Assembly (NCBI GenBank): GCA_045646845.1
Contig: JAZRLO010000007.1
Span: forward strand, 1-64,000
Origin: HGM04593 sp045646845
GTDB taxonomy: Bacteria; Bacteroidota; Bacteroidia; Bacteroidales; Bacteroidaceae
DNA: 64,000 bases
Reading direction: 5' to 3'
Of the stretch, positions 34,450-43,303 are shown piece after piece (positions within the stretch are counted from its first letter, which is position 1; each line of letters begins with the position of its first letter). Position numbers and translations under genes: made by a program. The notes below the pieces were generated by a model, which had not been told where the DNA came from, ran no database searches, and saw only the letters and a list, made by a program, of their open reading frames with translations.

Positions 34450-35694
34450 ATGATAAAGAGAATCTTATACATGACACTGGCAACAACAATGATTGCTTGC
34501 AATTCGACAAAAAACGGAACGAATGAAACACCGCTCGCCAACGGTGAAGCCGGAAGCGTTGTTTCCGGCTCAAGCAGTGCCATGACAGCAAAGGAGAAAG
34601 CCGGAGCAAATACCGCCTTCTGGGGAAAACTGCTTGGCGAAGCATGCAGAGAGATGAATATGGAGAACATCTGCCTGTCCCCGCTGAGCGCACAGTTCGC
34701 AATGTCTATGGTGGCCAATGGCGCCGAGGGAGAAACCAAACAGCAGATTTACGATGCAATGCAGCTCGGAAATGATGCAAACGGACGCGGCAAAAGTCTC
34801 TTGGAAGATATTGGCACCAAAACCGTTTGGAACGAGAACGGTGACATAAGAATAGCAAACTCCATCTGGGTAAAGGAGGGGTTTGATGTCAAGCAGGAGT
34901 TCATCGAAACAAACAAGGAGTTTTTTGACGCACTTGTAGAGAGTGTCGAATTCAATGCAGAGAGTGTCAAGCGTGTCAACGAGTGGTGCAAGGAGAACAC
35001 CAATGGCAGGATTCCTTCCATAATCGAGCGATTCACGGAAAATGACCGCATGCTCCTTATCAATGCACTCTACTTTAAGGCGGCATGGAGCAAGCCATTC
35101 CAGGCGAGCAATACGACGAACCGGAAATTCACTACAGAAAAAGGTGAGGAGATTGAGGTTCCCACAATGCAGATGCGTTCAAATGAAATGTTCTACAAGG
35201 ATGAAAAAGTCGCCATGCTAACAAAAAGCTTGCAAGGCGGATACAACATGCTCTTTGTATTGCCGGCCGAAGGGGTGAAATGTGACGAAGCTGCAGAATA
35301 TGTAGCTCAGGACCTTGACACGCTACTTTATAGAATGGAATTATGCAACGTAAACCTCTCCCTTCCCAAATTCACTACCGATTTCGGCATGAGCCTGAAG
35401 CCGATACTTTCAAACCTCGGCATCAAAAGGGCATTTGACGGCAGGGCACAGTTCGGCGGCATTTCGGACACGCCTTTGTTTGTCAGCGATGTAGTACAAA
35501 AGACATATATCAATGTGAATGAGAAGGGAACAGAAGCCGCAGCCGTAACAATGGCCATAGCAGGGTTACTGTCGGCGAGACCCCAGAAAAATGAGACAAT
35601 CACTTTCGACCGTCCTTTCATATATGCCATAATAAAGAATAACGGCAACGAAATACTATTCGCCGGAAAGGTGGGCAACCCTATTAGAAATTAA
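34450..35694 (+). CDS. Serpin-family lipoprotein
   Basis: A 414-residue serine protease inhibitor with a lipoprotein signal (MIKRILYMTLATTMIAC, lipid on C17) and a Ser/Gly-rich linker, so it is probably displayed on the outer membrane. The serpin body is complete: NICLSPLSAQFAMSMVANGA near the N-terminus, FKAAWSKPF, and the C-terminal DRPFIYAI...ILFAGKVGNP. The hinge of the reactive-centre loop is consensus (EKGTEAAAV, about 358-366), so the loop can insert and the protein should inhibit. Counting from the hinge, the P1-P1' bond is near Leu-Ser at about 374, but the loop is about four residues longer than in antitrypsin. The starting gap to rseP is 2 nt. Confidence 0.92.
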   Translation: MIKRILYMTLATTMIACNSTKNGTNETPLANGEAGSVVSGSSSAMTAKEKAGANTAFWGKLLGEACREMNMENICLSPLSAQFAMSMVANGAEGETKQQIYDAMQLGNDANGRGKSLLEDIGTKTVWNENGDIRIANSIWVKEGFDVKQEFIETNKEFFDALVESVEFNAESVKRVNEWCKENTNGRIPSIIERFTENDRMLLINALYFKAAWSKPFQASNTTNRKFTTEKGEEIEVPTMQMRSNEMFYKDEKVAMLTKSLQGGYNMLFVLPAEGVKCDEAAEYVAQDLDTLLYRMELCNVNLSLPKFTTDFGMSLKPILSNLGIKRAFDGRAQFGGISDTPLFVSDVVQKTYINVNEKGTEAAAVTMAIAGLLSARPQKNETITFDRPFIYAIIKNNGNEILFAGKVGNPIRN

Positions 35695-35706
35695 AAACAG
35701 AACAAT

Positions 35707-37059
35707 ATGAAACGCATTTTAGGAACACTGTTATTGTTGCTTGTGGTGGCAACAGGCTTTGCAAAGCCAAAATACATTTTTTACTTCATAGGTGACGGCA
35801 TGGGACCATCGCACGTACTTGCCACAGAGCTCTATCTGGGCGAGTTGCAGGGTGTGATTGGGCGCCCGCAGAAACTGGTATTCACACAGTTCCCCGAGAG
35901 TGCTTTTGTCACCACCTTCTCGGCAAGCAATGGAGTGACCGACTCTGCCGCATCGGGCACAGCGCTCTCAACCGGCAGCAAGACAAGCAACGGCCGCATC
36001 GGTAAGGATGCCGAGGGCAACGATGTTTACAGCGTAGCCCGCACTGCCAAGAACTGCGGCATGGCGGTTGGTGTGGCCACAACCGTATGCATCAACCACG
36101 CTACCCCATCGGCCTTCTATGCCCACAACGTGGACCGCAACAACTACAACGAGATTGCACAGTGGATGCTAGAGGCCGACTATGACTTCTATGCCGGCGG
36201 TGACGCAAAGTGCACTGCAGAACAGCGCAGTAACCTCTACGGCAGAGCAGAGAAGCAGGGCTACACCATTGCACGCGGATATGACGACTACAAGTCAAAA
36301 GCCAAGAAGGCCGAAAAGATGATGCTCTATCAGAAGAACGTTGCCGAGGAGGTTCCTTATGCCATTGACCGCGATGCAGATGACCTTACCCTTGCACAGA
36401 TTACAAAAGCAGGTATTGATTTCCTTAGCAAGAAGGGCAAGAAGGATGGATTCTTCATGATGGTCGAGGGCGGCAAGATTGACTATGCTTCGCACAGGGA
36501 CGATGCTGCCACAATGATTCACGAGGTGCTCGATTTCAATGCCGCCATTGCCGAGGCATACGAGTTCTACAAGAAGCACAAGGACGAGACACTTATCATT
36601 GTTACAGCTGACCACGAAACAGGCGGTATTGTTCTTGGCTACACAGGCGAGTACAAGCTCAATCTTAAAGTCCTTGAATCGCAGAAGGTGAGCGTTGACA
36701 ACCTTGTTGCAATGCTCGAGAGCCTCAATGAGACCACATGGGGCGAGGTTACACGTATGGTAAAGGAGAATGTCGGGGTTGAACCACGCGACAAGCACAA
36801 TGCCGAAGAGAGCGTGAAGATGACCAACGAGCTTGCAACCAGGATTGCATACGATGCCATCTACGACCTTGACCGCAATGCGCTCATCTCATGGGCAAGC
36901 GGTAACCACTCAGGCACATTCGTTCCCCTGTTTGCCATTGGCGAGGGAGCCGATGAATTCAACGGCGTAATCGACAACACCGACATTCCATTGACAATCA
37001 TGGAATTCTTGGGTATAGATATAGAATTGAAAGGACAATATTGCGGCAAAATAAAGTAA
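35707..37059 (+). CDS. Alkaline phosphatase
   Basis: A 450-residue periplasmic phosphomonoesterase with a signal peptide (MKRILGTLLLLLVVATGFA). The metal site FYFIGDGMG is at the N-terminus and the nucleophile serine is S80 in VTDSAASGTA. Downstream metal ligands are in VEGGKIDYASHRDDAA, TADHETGG and SGNHSGTFVP. All three metal sites appear intact. It starts 12 nt after the serpin gene and is the last gene before a strong terminator. Confidence 0.94.
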   Translation: MKRILGTLLLLLVVATGFAKPKYIFYFIGDGMGPSHVLATELYLGELQGVIGRPQKLVFTQFPESAFVTTFSASNGVTDSAASGTALSTGSKTSNGRIGKDAEGNDVYSVARTAKNCGMAVGVATTVCINHATPSAFYAHNVDRNNYNEIAQWMLEADYDFYAGGDAKCTAEQRSNLYGRAEKQGYTIARGYDDYKSKAKKAEKMMLYQKNVAEEVPYAIDRDADDLTLAQITKAGIDFLSKKGKKDGFFMMVEGGKIDYASHRDDAATMIHEVLDFNAAIAEAYEFYKKHKDETLIIVTADHETGGIVLGYTGEYKLNLKVLESQKVSVDNLVAMLESLNETTWGEVTRMVKENVGVEPRDKHNAEESVKMTNELATRIAYDAIYDLDRNALISWASGNHSGTFVPLFAIGEGADEFNGVIDNTDIPLTIMEFLGIDIELKGQYCGKIK

Positions 37060-37077
37060 ACGGCCGGAACAAGAAAG

Positions 37078-37118
37078 CAAATAATAGCCTCGCATTTTGG
37101 ACGCGAGGCTATTATTTG
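37078..37118 (+). terminator. Terminator after alkaline phosphatase
   Basis: CAAATAATAGCCTCGC (37078-37093) pairs perfectly with GCGAGGCTATTATTTG (37103-37118) over 16 bp with a 9-nt loop. It lies 18 nt after the stop and ends the long plus-strand run. It can also act on the converging minus-strand gene. Confidence 0.85.
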
Positions 37119-37126
37119 TATAAACA

Positions 37127-37144
37127 GGTGCAATCTTTTGCACC
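37127..37144 (-). terminator. Small hairpin after the 128-residue protein gene
   Basis: GGTGCAA (37127-37133) pairs with TTGCACC (37138-37144) over 7 bp with a 4-nt loop, about 20 nt after the minus-strand stop. Stability is modest and there is no T-run. Confidence 0.35.
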
Positions 37145-37162
37145 GGCATCTTTTGGGTAGAT

Positions 37163-37549
37163 TTACATGCCTAAACCGAACTGCTTCATTTTCTTCTTCA
37201 TGGTTTCTTCCAATTTCTTGGCGGCAGCCTCAGCCTTCTTTTCATAATTGGCACGCTGCTGCTCGGTCAAAGTAGCCTCAAAGGCATCCGCCTCTTTTCC
37301 ATTATTCTTCTCGAATGCGCTCATAGCTACACCCATCTCCACTACGATAGTCTGAAGTTCATCACGTGACTTGGCTGCATCGATTTTCTTTGTATAAGCC
37401 TCAATCAGGGCTATAGTCTTGTCAAGAATATTCTGTTTCTGGACACTTACAGTAACAGTATTGACAGGATCGTTTCCCTTCACTTCTGCGGCAACGGATG
37501 TGCCGGTCATCATAAGTACTGCTACCGCAGCCAAAAGAATCTTTTTCAT
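37163..37549 (-). CDS. Small periplasmic helical protein of unknown function
   Basis: A 128-residue protein with a clear signal peptide (MKKILLAAVAVLMMTGTSVAA). The mature part (about 107 residues) is almost all helical, highly charged and contains heptad-like Lys/Glu/Ala stretches, ending in EETMKKKMKQFGLGM. I recognise no domain. Its size and charge pattern recall small periplasmic chaperone-like proteins, but no motif supports a function. It is monocistronic with its own promoter. Confidence 0.8.
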   Translation of the reverse strand: MKKILLAAVAVLMMTGTSVAAEVKGNDPVNTVTVSVQKQNILDKTIALIEAYTKKIDAAKSRDELQTIVVEMGVAMSAFEKNNGKEADAFEATLTEQQRANYEKKAEAAAKKLEETMKKKMKQFGLGM

Positions 37550-37593
37550 ATTAATAAATTTAGATTAAAAACATCGTGCCTTATGGCACTCCG

Positions 37594-37601
37594 CAAATAT
37601 A
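37594..37601 (-). promoter_or_regulatory. Promoter of the small periplasmic protein gene
   Basis: On the minus strand TATATTTG (37601-37594), preceded after 20 nt by CTTG (37625-37622) as a near-consensus -33 box. It lies about 45 nt upstream of the ATG. Confidence 0.55.
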
Positions 37602-37681
37602 GTCATTTGTCAGTAATATAGCAAGAAGGCTTTTCGTAAAGTTTATCTCGCCATCATTGGCCGACCTGCCACATATATACA

Positions 37682-37712
37682 GAAATAGGGCAATTGAACG
37701 TTGCCCTATTTC
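37682..37712 (-). terminator. Terminator hairpin after M23-LysM gene
   Basis: GAAATAGGGCAA (37682-37693) and TTGCCCTATTTC (37701-37712) form a perfect 12-bp stem with a 7-nt loop, 19 nt after the stop of the minus-strand M23 gene. Confidence 0.75.
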
Positions 37713-37731
37713 GTGTAATCTGTAAACAATC

Positions 37732-38658
37732 TTATTTGATACGCAATTTCTGTCCTGGACGCAGAATCGACGTTGATTTCAATCCGTTCAGTCTTAGCAG
37801 TGATTTCTGCGACACACCGTGCTTCTTTGCGATTTTTCCGATAGTGTCACCGCTCTTCACCTTATGGTACTTCGCCTGAGATGACTTGCTCTTGCCCTTT
37901 GATTTGCTACCACCCTTGACTTTCTGGGCATGCTTAGGGTCAGCCTTGCGGAACACATAGCTCTCACCGGTAACCTTCTGACCCGGAAAATCGAACAACA
38001 ACGCCGGGTCAATGCTCATACCCATGAGAATGGTCTCGAAGTGAAGGTGAGAACCCGTTGAACGGCCGGTATTTCCACCGAGGCCGATAGGCTGTCCGGC
38101 CTTCACATTCTCGTTCTCACCGACAAGTTTTTTTGACATGTGAGCATACAGAGTCTCAATGCCGTTGGGATGGCGAATAACAACGTAATGTCCATATCCC
38201 CTCCTCTGGAATGCCGTGATGCGCACCTTGCCGTCAAAAGCGGCATAGATGGTATCGCCCTCATACACCTTGATGTCAAGGCCATGATGAACACGTCCGC
38301 GACGCGGCCTGTAACCGAAGATGTCGGTCACTCTGGTGCTTGGAGTAGGCATGCAATAGTTGCTCAAATCGATACGGAACGAATCGGGAAGATTCGATGA
38401 ATAGTGGACACCGCTGTTTCTCCATGAAGGATACATTTCATCCAAAGGAAGAATCTGCACCTCATTGAGCAACGTTACATGGTTAGCGGCAGAATCAACT
38501 TTCTCAAGCGGAGCCGGTATATCAATTCCTACAAGTTCTTCAAGAAGTTCCTTCTCTTCTTCAGGATTCATTGTAACATCCTGCGCTGTAACAGTCAATA
38601 CCGAAGCGAAAACAAGTGATGCCGACAGCAGATATTTGCCAAAAGTTCTCTTTATCAT
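37732..38658 (-). CDS. M23 metallopeptidase with C-terminal LysM domain
   Basis: A 308-residue secreted peptidoglycan endopeptidase with a signal peptide (ending VLTVTAQ). The LytM domain is complete: VHHGLD (HxxxD), TLYAHM (catalytic-region histidine) and GSHLHFE (HxH). A Lys/Ser-rich linker leads to a C-terminal LysM motif (about 262-308: YHKVKSGDTIGKIAKKHGVS...LRPGQKLRIK) that binds glycan strands. Unlike the LytM protein at 31 kb, it keeps every zinc and catalytic residue. It lies 6 nt after ndk. Confidence 0.93.
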   Translation of the reverse strand: MIKRTFGKYLLSASLVFASVLTVTAQDVTMNPEEEKELLEELVGIDIPAPLEKVDSAANHVTLLNEVQILPLDEMYPSWRNSGVHYSSNLPDSFRIDLSNYCMPTPSTRVTDIFGYRPRRGRVHHGLDIKVYEGDTIYAAFDGKVRITAFQRRGYGHYVVIRHPNGIETLYAHMSKKLVGENENVKAGQPIGLGGNTGRSTGSHLHFETILMGMSIDPALLFDFPGQKVTGESYVFRKADPKHAQKVKGGSKSKGKSKSSQAKYHKVKSGDTIGKIAKKHGVSQKSLLRLNGLKSTSILRPGQKLRIK

Positions 38659-38664
38659 TACAAA

Positions 38665-39138
38665 TTACATGTATTTCTGGCTCTCTTCGCCTCCATATTC
38701 GAAGCGTGTCACAGCCGATTCATAATCAAACAATTCGCCCGGTTCGAAGAAACGGGCAATCTCTATAAGCGCGTTCTCTACAGAGTCCGAAGCGTGTACA
38801 ACATTCTGTTCACCGCTCATTGAAAAGTCGCCGCGGATAGTACCGGGAAGAGCCTTGCGTGAATTTGTCGCACCTACAAGCAGACGTACGGTCTCTACAG
38901 CCTCCGCACCCTCGACACAGCAGGCAATTATAGGAGCTGCCTGCATGGAAGCCTTAAGATAAGGGAAGAACGGGCGATCGACAAGATGTGCGTAATGTTC
39001 TTTCACGATTTCGTCTGTCATGAACAGCATCTTGATACCTGCAAAACGCAGACCTTTACGCTCGAAACGTGTTATTATGTCACCGATAAGGCCACGCTGA
39101 ATGGCATTCGGCTTCACAAGAATGAGTGTTCTCTCCAT
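38665..39138 (-). CDS. ndk: Nucleoside diphosphate kinase
   Basis: Ndk balances nucleoside triphosphate pools by phosphate exchange through a phosphohistidine. The 157-residue protein has the N-terminal MERTLILVKPNAIQRGLIG and the active-site NVVHASDS motif with the catalytic histidine. It is about 15 residues longer than the E. coli enzyme, with an insert near GEELLAVDRPFFPYL-like sequence in the middle (HLVDRPFFPYLKASMQAAP). The ATG at 39138 is preferred over an in-frame start eight codons upstream because MERTLILVKPN is the family N-terminus. Confidence 0.95.
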   Translation of the reverse strand: MERTLILVKPNAIQRGLIGDIITRFERKGLRFAGIKMLFMTDEIVKEHYAHLVDRPFFPYLKASMQAAPIIACCVEGAEAVETVRLLVGATNSRKALPGTIRGDFSMSGEQNVVHASDSVENALIEIARFFEPGELFDYESAVTRFEYGGEESQKYM

Positions 39139-39223
39139 AAGAAAAATAAATTTAGAATCCAACCCTATACAGGCAAGAACACACCTGTATTTTCTAAAAT
39201 ATATCCAATTTGACTAACGGGTG

Positions 39224-39231
39224 CAAAGATA
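39224..39231 (-). promoter_or_regulatory. ndk promoter -7 box
   Basis: TATCTTTG on the minus strand (39231-39224), about 86 nt upstream of the ndk ATG. No clear -33 box is visible, but the -7 match is exact. Confidence 0.5.
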
Positions 39232-39287
39232 GTAAAAAATATCCACCCGAGCACACTTTAAATGCTTAACTTTTGTGAAGATATGTG

Positions 39288-39305
39288 AATCTCTGACCAG
39301 AGATT
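39288..39305 (-). terminator. Possible terminator after recG
   Basis: AATCTCT (39288-39294) and AGAGATT (39299-39305) form a 7-bp hairpin with a 4-nt loop, about 95 nt downstream of the recG stop. It is short and weak. The remainder of 39139-39400 shows no gene. Confidence 0.3.
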
Positions 39306-39400
39306 AACCACGGCAACATTCCGTCAATTAACGAGTGCGAGTTTTGCAAGTGAGAGTGACCAGCATGGAAAAATAATAATGGACATGTCTGATAAAAAGA

Positions 39401-41500
39401 CTACGATATTGCGCCCCAATTCCAGCCGTTCATCTTTTTTATCTCGCGGAGACGCTTCCATACCACCCTGTATTGCGGCAGGCTGCATTCAGGGTCGGCT
39501 TCAACGACAGCACGCGCAACCTCGCGTACGTACTTCAGTATCTGTTCGTCGCGTGCGAGATTAGCAATCTTAAGGTCAAAGGCAATTCCGCTCTGCTGGG
39601 TACCCTCCATGTCTCCGGGACCGCGCAGTTTGAGGTCGGCCTCGGCAATCTCGAACCCGTCGTTGCTCGTTGTCATTATCTCCATACGCTTGCGTGTATC
39701 CTCAGACAGTTTGAAGTCGGTGACCAGAAGGCAGAACGACTGGGCGGCACCGCGGCCTACGCGGCCGCGCAACTGATGCAGCTGGGAGAGCCCGAAACGT
39801 TCGGCATTCTCTATCACCATTACAGAAGCATTGGGCACATCTACTCCTACCTCAATAACCGTTGTAGAGACAAGAATCTGAGTTTCGCCCGATGCAAAAC
39901 GGCGCATCTCATCATCCTTCTCCTTCGGTTTCATCTTTCCATGGAGTTTGCTGAGCCTGTAGTCGCAGAAGATACTGCACAGCTGCCGGTACCCCTCCTC
40001 AAGATTCTGCAGATCCAGTTTCTCGCTCTCCTTTATCAAGGGATAGACGATATATGCCTGACGCCCCTCCTGCAACTGTTTCTTAATGAAAGAGTACATC
40101 CCTGCAGCACGATTACGGAATATATGAGTAGTAGTTATAGGTTTACGGCCGGGAGGCAGTTCGTCTATTACAGAGACATCGAGGTCTCCGTACAGTGTCA
40201 TGGCAAGGGTACGCGGTATCGGCGTTGCCGTCATCACCAGCACATGAGGAGGTATGTCGTTCTTCGCCCACATCTTAGCACGCTGCACGACACCGAACCT
40301 GTGCTGCTCGTCAATGACCACAAGCCCGAGGTTGCGGAACAGCACATTATCCTCAAGCACCGCATGCGTACCGACCAGAATGTCGATATTTCCCGAAGCA
40401 AGGTCATCGAACAGCCCGACCCTCTCCTTCTGCCTTGTACTGCCGGTAAGCAGTTCTACCCTTACGGGCAGTGACCCGAGCATGCGGCGCAAAGTCGCGA
40501 AATGCTGCTCGGCAAGAATCTCGGTCGGCACAAGCATACATGCCTGATATCCGTTGTCCTTGGCCAAAAGCATGGAGAGAAGAGCCACAAGCGTTTTTCC
40601 GCTGCCCACATCACCCTGGATAAGACGGTTCATCTGATGGTTGCTGTTGACATCGACACGAATCTCCCTGACCACACGTTTCTGCGCCCCGGTAAGTTCG
40701 AACGGCAGGTTCTCCCTGTAAAAACGGTTGAACATCTCACCCACCTTGGAGAAGCGATGCCCCAGATAGCGTTGCTGCCTCTCCTTCGCATAATGGAGAA
40801 TGTTCAGCTGTATATAGAAGAGTTCCTCGAACTTGAGACGGTACTGTGCCCTCTGCAGTTCGGCCGCGTTTTTCGGGAAGTGTATCACGTGCAGAGCCTC
40901 ATCAAGCGGCATCAGACCATGTTTTATAGTAATCTCTGGAGAAAGTGTCTCGGCCACCGGTGCCTTCATAAGCTGGAAGAGGTTGCTCACGAGCTTTGCC
41001 ATCGCATTGGAGTTGAGTCCGCTCCTCTTCATCTTTTCTGTAGTGTTGTAGTATGGCTGAAGCCCCATATTGTCCAACTGCAACAGCGCGGCATCATCTA
41101 TGTCGGGATGGGCAATATTGACATGACCGTTGAACATGGACGGTTTCCCGAAAACAACATATCTCGTCCCGGTCTTTAGTTTGCCCTTTATGAATTTCAG
41201 TCCACGGAACCATACAAGATCGACAAAGGCAGTGCCGTCCGTAAAATGGGCAACCAACCTCCGCGAAGCACCCTCTCCCAACTCCTCAAAAGAGCGTATT
41301 TCACCCACAAGCTGCACATGTTGCAGATGACCGCCCAGTTCCGACACCTTGAAGACACGGCTACGGTCGATATATTTATATGGGAAATAGTACAACAAAT
41401 CGTACAGGGAGCGTATTCCAAGCTCCCTGTCCAACAAAGCGGCACGCTGTTCGCCTACCCCCTGAAGATACTTTATATTTCTTGTTGCGGCATCCAGCAT
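39401..41500 (-). CDS. recG: ATP-dependent DNA helicase RecG
   Basis: RecG remodels stalled replication forks and Holliday junctions. The 699-residue protein has the N-terminal wedge domain (OB fold at about 60-150). The helicase motifs follow: RLIQGDVGSGKTLVAL (Walker A), VVIDEQHRFGVVQR (DEQH), VMTATPIPRTLAMT, and the C-terminal VGVDVPNASVMVIENAERFGLSQLHQLRGRVGRG. Length is normal. The start overlaps the end of ispD by 28 nt. It is the last gene of the pdxJ-to-recG run. Confidence 0.96.
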   Translation of the reverse strand: MLDAATRNIKYLQGVGEQRAALLDRELGIRSLYDLLYYFPYKYIDRSRVFKVSELGGHLQHVQLVGEIRSFEELGEGASRRLVAHFTDGTAFVDLVWFRGLKFIKGKLKTGTRYVVFGKPSMFNGHVNIAHPDIDDAALLQLDNMGLQPYYNTTEKMKRSGLNSNAMAKLVSNLFQLMKAPVAETLSPEITIKHGLMPLDEALHVIHFPKNAAELQRAQYRLKFEELFYIQLNILHYAKERQQRYLGHRFSKVGEMFNRFYRENLPFELTGAQKRVVREIRVDVNSNHQMNRLIQGDVGSGKTLVALLSMLLAKDNGYQACMLVPTEILAEQHFATLRRMLGSLPVRVELLTGSTRQKERVGLFDDLASGNIDILVGTHAVLEDNVLFRNLGLVVIDEQHRFGVVQRAKMWAKNDIPPHVLVMTATPIPRTLAMTLYGDLDVSVIDELPPGRKPITTTHIFRNRAAGMYSFIKKQLQEGRQAYIVYPLIKESEKLDLQNLEEGYRQLCSIFCDYRLSKLHGKMKPKEKDDEMRRFASGETQILVSTTVIEVGVDVPNASVMVIENAERFGLSQLHQLRGRVGRGAAQSFCLLVTDFKLSEDTRKRMEIMTTSNDGFEIAEADLKLRGPGDMEGTQQSGIAFDLKIANLARDEQILKYVREVARAVVEADPECSLPQYRVVWKRLREIKKMNGWNWGAIS

Positions 41501-42171
41501 TCCATCAAAGTCTGGGCTATCACAAGGTCGAACGGAGTCGTAAGTTTGATATTCTCACGGTTTCCGACAACGCCGACAACCTGCTCGCCAAGGGCCTCGA
41601 CTACCGAAGCGTCATCGGTGAAACTCTCCACGAAACGCTGTTCGTATGCGCGGCGGAGCAGAGAGAGCCTGAACACTTGAGGCGTCTGTACAAGACGGTA
41701 CCTGTCACGCGGCACCACTTCGGTGACACCGTTGCCGCCTACTATGTGGCGGAGACTGTCCTGCAGGTCAATCATAGGAATGGCCGCACCGTGCAGACTT
41801 GCTTCACGGAAACATTCGTCAAGGACTGCCGAGGAGACAAAAGGACGCACGCCGTCGTGAACACCCACAAGAGCTTCGTCAATGTCATCAACCTGAGCCA
41901 GACCATTCTGCACCGAATGGAAACGTGTAGTTCCGCCCTGTGCAAGAATAAGCGGAACAGCAAACTCATATTCGCGGCTCAGGTTCTTCCACAGTTCCAT
42001 CTGGTCGGCAGGAAGCACCAGGATAAGTTGCATTGAGGGGTCCATTGCATAGAGACGCTCAAGCGTAACCATCACCACAGGCCTTCCGGCAAGAAGCTGG
42101 AACTGTTTGGGCATCTCACCGCCCATTCTCATACCCTTGCCGCCGGCAACTACTATAAGATATTTTTTCAT
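41473..42171 (-). CDS. ispD: 2-C-methyl-D-erythritol 4-phosphate cytidylyltransferase
   Basis: IspD adds CMP to MEP in the isoprenoid pathway, following Dxr. The 232-residue protein has the N-terminal nucleotide-binding loop VVAGGKGMRMGGEMPKQFQLLAGRPV, the middle VGVHDGVRPFVS motif, and VPRDRYRLVQTPQVFR. All are typical. It lies 50 nt after an unknown membrane protein gene and overlaps recG by 28 nt. Confidence 0.95.
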   Translation of the reverse strand: MKKYLIVVAGGKGMRMGGEMPKQFQLLAGRPVVMVTLERLYAMDPSMQLILVLPADQMELWKNLSREYEFAVPLILAQGGTTRFHSVQNGLAQVDDIDEALVGVHDGVRPFVSSAVLDECFREASLHGAAIPMIDLQDSLRHIVGGNGVTEVVPRDRYRLVQTPQVFRLSLLRRAYEQRFVESFTDDASVVEALGEQVVGVVGNRENIKLTTPFDLVIAQTLMECWMPQQEI

Positions 42172-42221
42172 TTTGTATCAGTTTTATATCAAAGGCCGCC
42201 AAGGGCCATCGTTTTAAATTT

Positions 42222-42731
42222 TTATTTGAATATCACCTCACAACCGCACTCCTGCCTTATCTCTTCAAGCATCTGTTCAACGGCAGCAGGTGCTAGGATA
42301 TTGACGGCACCCACTCCATCATCATCATCAAAATATTCCCAACCGCGATACTTCATGAAGCGGACCACGTCATAATGTTTGAACACATTTTCAGAGCCGC
42401 CAAGGGACATCATAATGTATAACAGGAAAGTCGCCCCGAACCAAACCACAGCCGTCAGTCCCAACAAAGGAAATATATCGTGGTCTTCCCACATGTACAT
42501 GAGTACAAACATTGCAATAACAGCTCCGACGATGGCATACAGGCAGAGTTTTTTCTTCTCCTTTCTTGCGCATGCGTTACAGCGAGGAATGCAGACCGTA
42601 GCCTCTATGTTATAATCATACCGTTTCAGGACAGTCTTCACAGCACGACCCGGGTCGCTTTCCCCTTGACAAATGCAACACCGCTGGTTCTCGAAATCCT
42701 TCTTGCGTATTTCAACTCTTATAGTACTCAT
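42222..42731 (-). CDS. Unknown four-cysteine two-TM membrane protein (paralogue C)
   Basis: A 169-residue protein of unknown function from the ATG at 42731. Visible parts are: two CxxC pairs near the N-terminus (RCCICQG near 18-22 and IPRCNAC near 47-51) that could bind one zinc ion; a basic stretch; two transmembrane segments (about 58-76 and 82-104); then a cytoplasmic tail with HYDVVRFMKYRGWEYF and a terminal QECGCEVIFK. The next upstream gene has the same layout and clearly related sequence, so the two are paralogues. It lies between that gene (14-nt gap) and ispD. Confidence 0.75.
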   Translation of the reverse strand: MSTIRVEIRKKDFENQRCCICQGESDPGRAVKTVLKRYDYNIEATVCIPRCNACARKEKKKLCLYAIVGAVIAMFVLMYMWEDHDIFPLLGLTAVVWFGATFLLYIMMSLGGSENVFKHYDVVRFMKYRGWEYFDDDDGVGAVNILAPAAVEQMLEEIRQECGCEVIFK

Positions 42732-42745
42732 ATTCCAATATTGTT

Positions 42746-43303
42746 TCACTTCACAATCTCGCAGTCGCACTCCTTCAGAATTTCACAGAATTCCTTTTCG
42801 GCCTGCTCTTTCAGCCCATCCATGCTCACGGCATCGGACGGAGCTGATTTTGCTTTACTGTTGGGAGTTCTATAATTATACTTGTCTTCAATGGTTCTTA
42901 CAACATCATACACCCTGAATGGTTGACGGTAAACCACATTGAAAGCCATAACCGCAACAAGGCCGAAAGCACAGAAACCGGCGACAAAAAGAAGTACGGA
43001 CATAAGCAGAAGCATAAAGAAACCATCGTTCATATAGGCCAACACACCTGCCACAGCACCTATGACGGCACCTCCCAGTGCAATACCCCCTATAGGCTTC
43101 GTGAGTGAAGCACAACGCCTGCAGCGCGGTATCTGAAGGATAAATCCCTTGGGATATCTGTTGTGGGATAAAAGAACCGACACGGCACATGCCGGGTCAG
43201 AGCTGTTCTTCACCCTGCCTGCACAGAAAGCACAGGGGCTGGTTTCGAAATTTCTCTTACGCACCACACATAAAGGCTCAGTCGCTGATGTTGTCTTCTT
43301 CAT
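42746..43303 (-). CDS. Unknown four-cysteine two-TM membrane protein (paralogue B)
   Basis: A 185-residue paralogue of the downstream gene. It has PCAFCAG and IPRCRRC cysteine pairs, two transmembrane segments (about 75-97 and 100-125), a cytoplasmic VYDVVRTIEDKYNY segment and a C-terminal ILKECDCEIVK. The ATG at 43303 is preferred because MKKTTSATEPLCVV leads directly into the conserved part. An in-frame start 15 codons upstream lies deeper in the preceding gene. The start overlaps the preceding unknown gene by 26 nt. The function is unknown; the paired cysteines suggest metal binding. Confidence 0.75.
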   Translation of the reverse strand: MKKTTSATEPLCVVRKRNFETSPCAFCAGRVKNSSDPACAVSVLLSHNRYPKGFILQIPRCRRCASLTKPIGGIALGGAVIGAVAGVLAYMNDGFFMLLLMSVLLFVAGFCAFGLVAVMAFNVVYRQPFRVYDVVRTIEDKYNYRTPNSKAKSAPSDAVSMDGLKEQAEKEFCEILKECDCEIVK

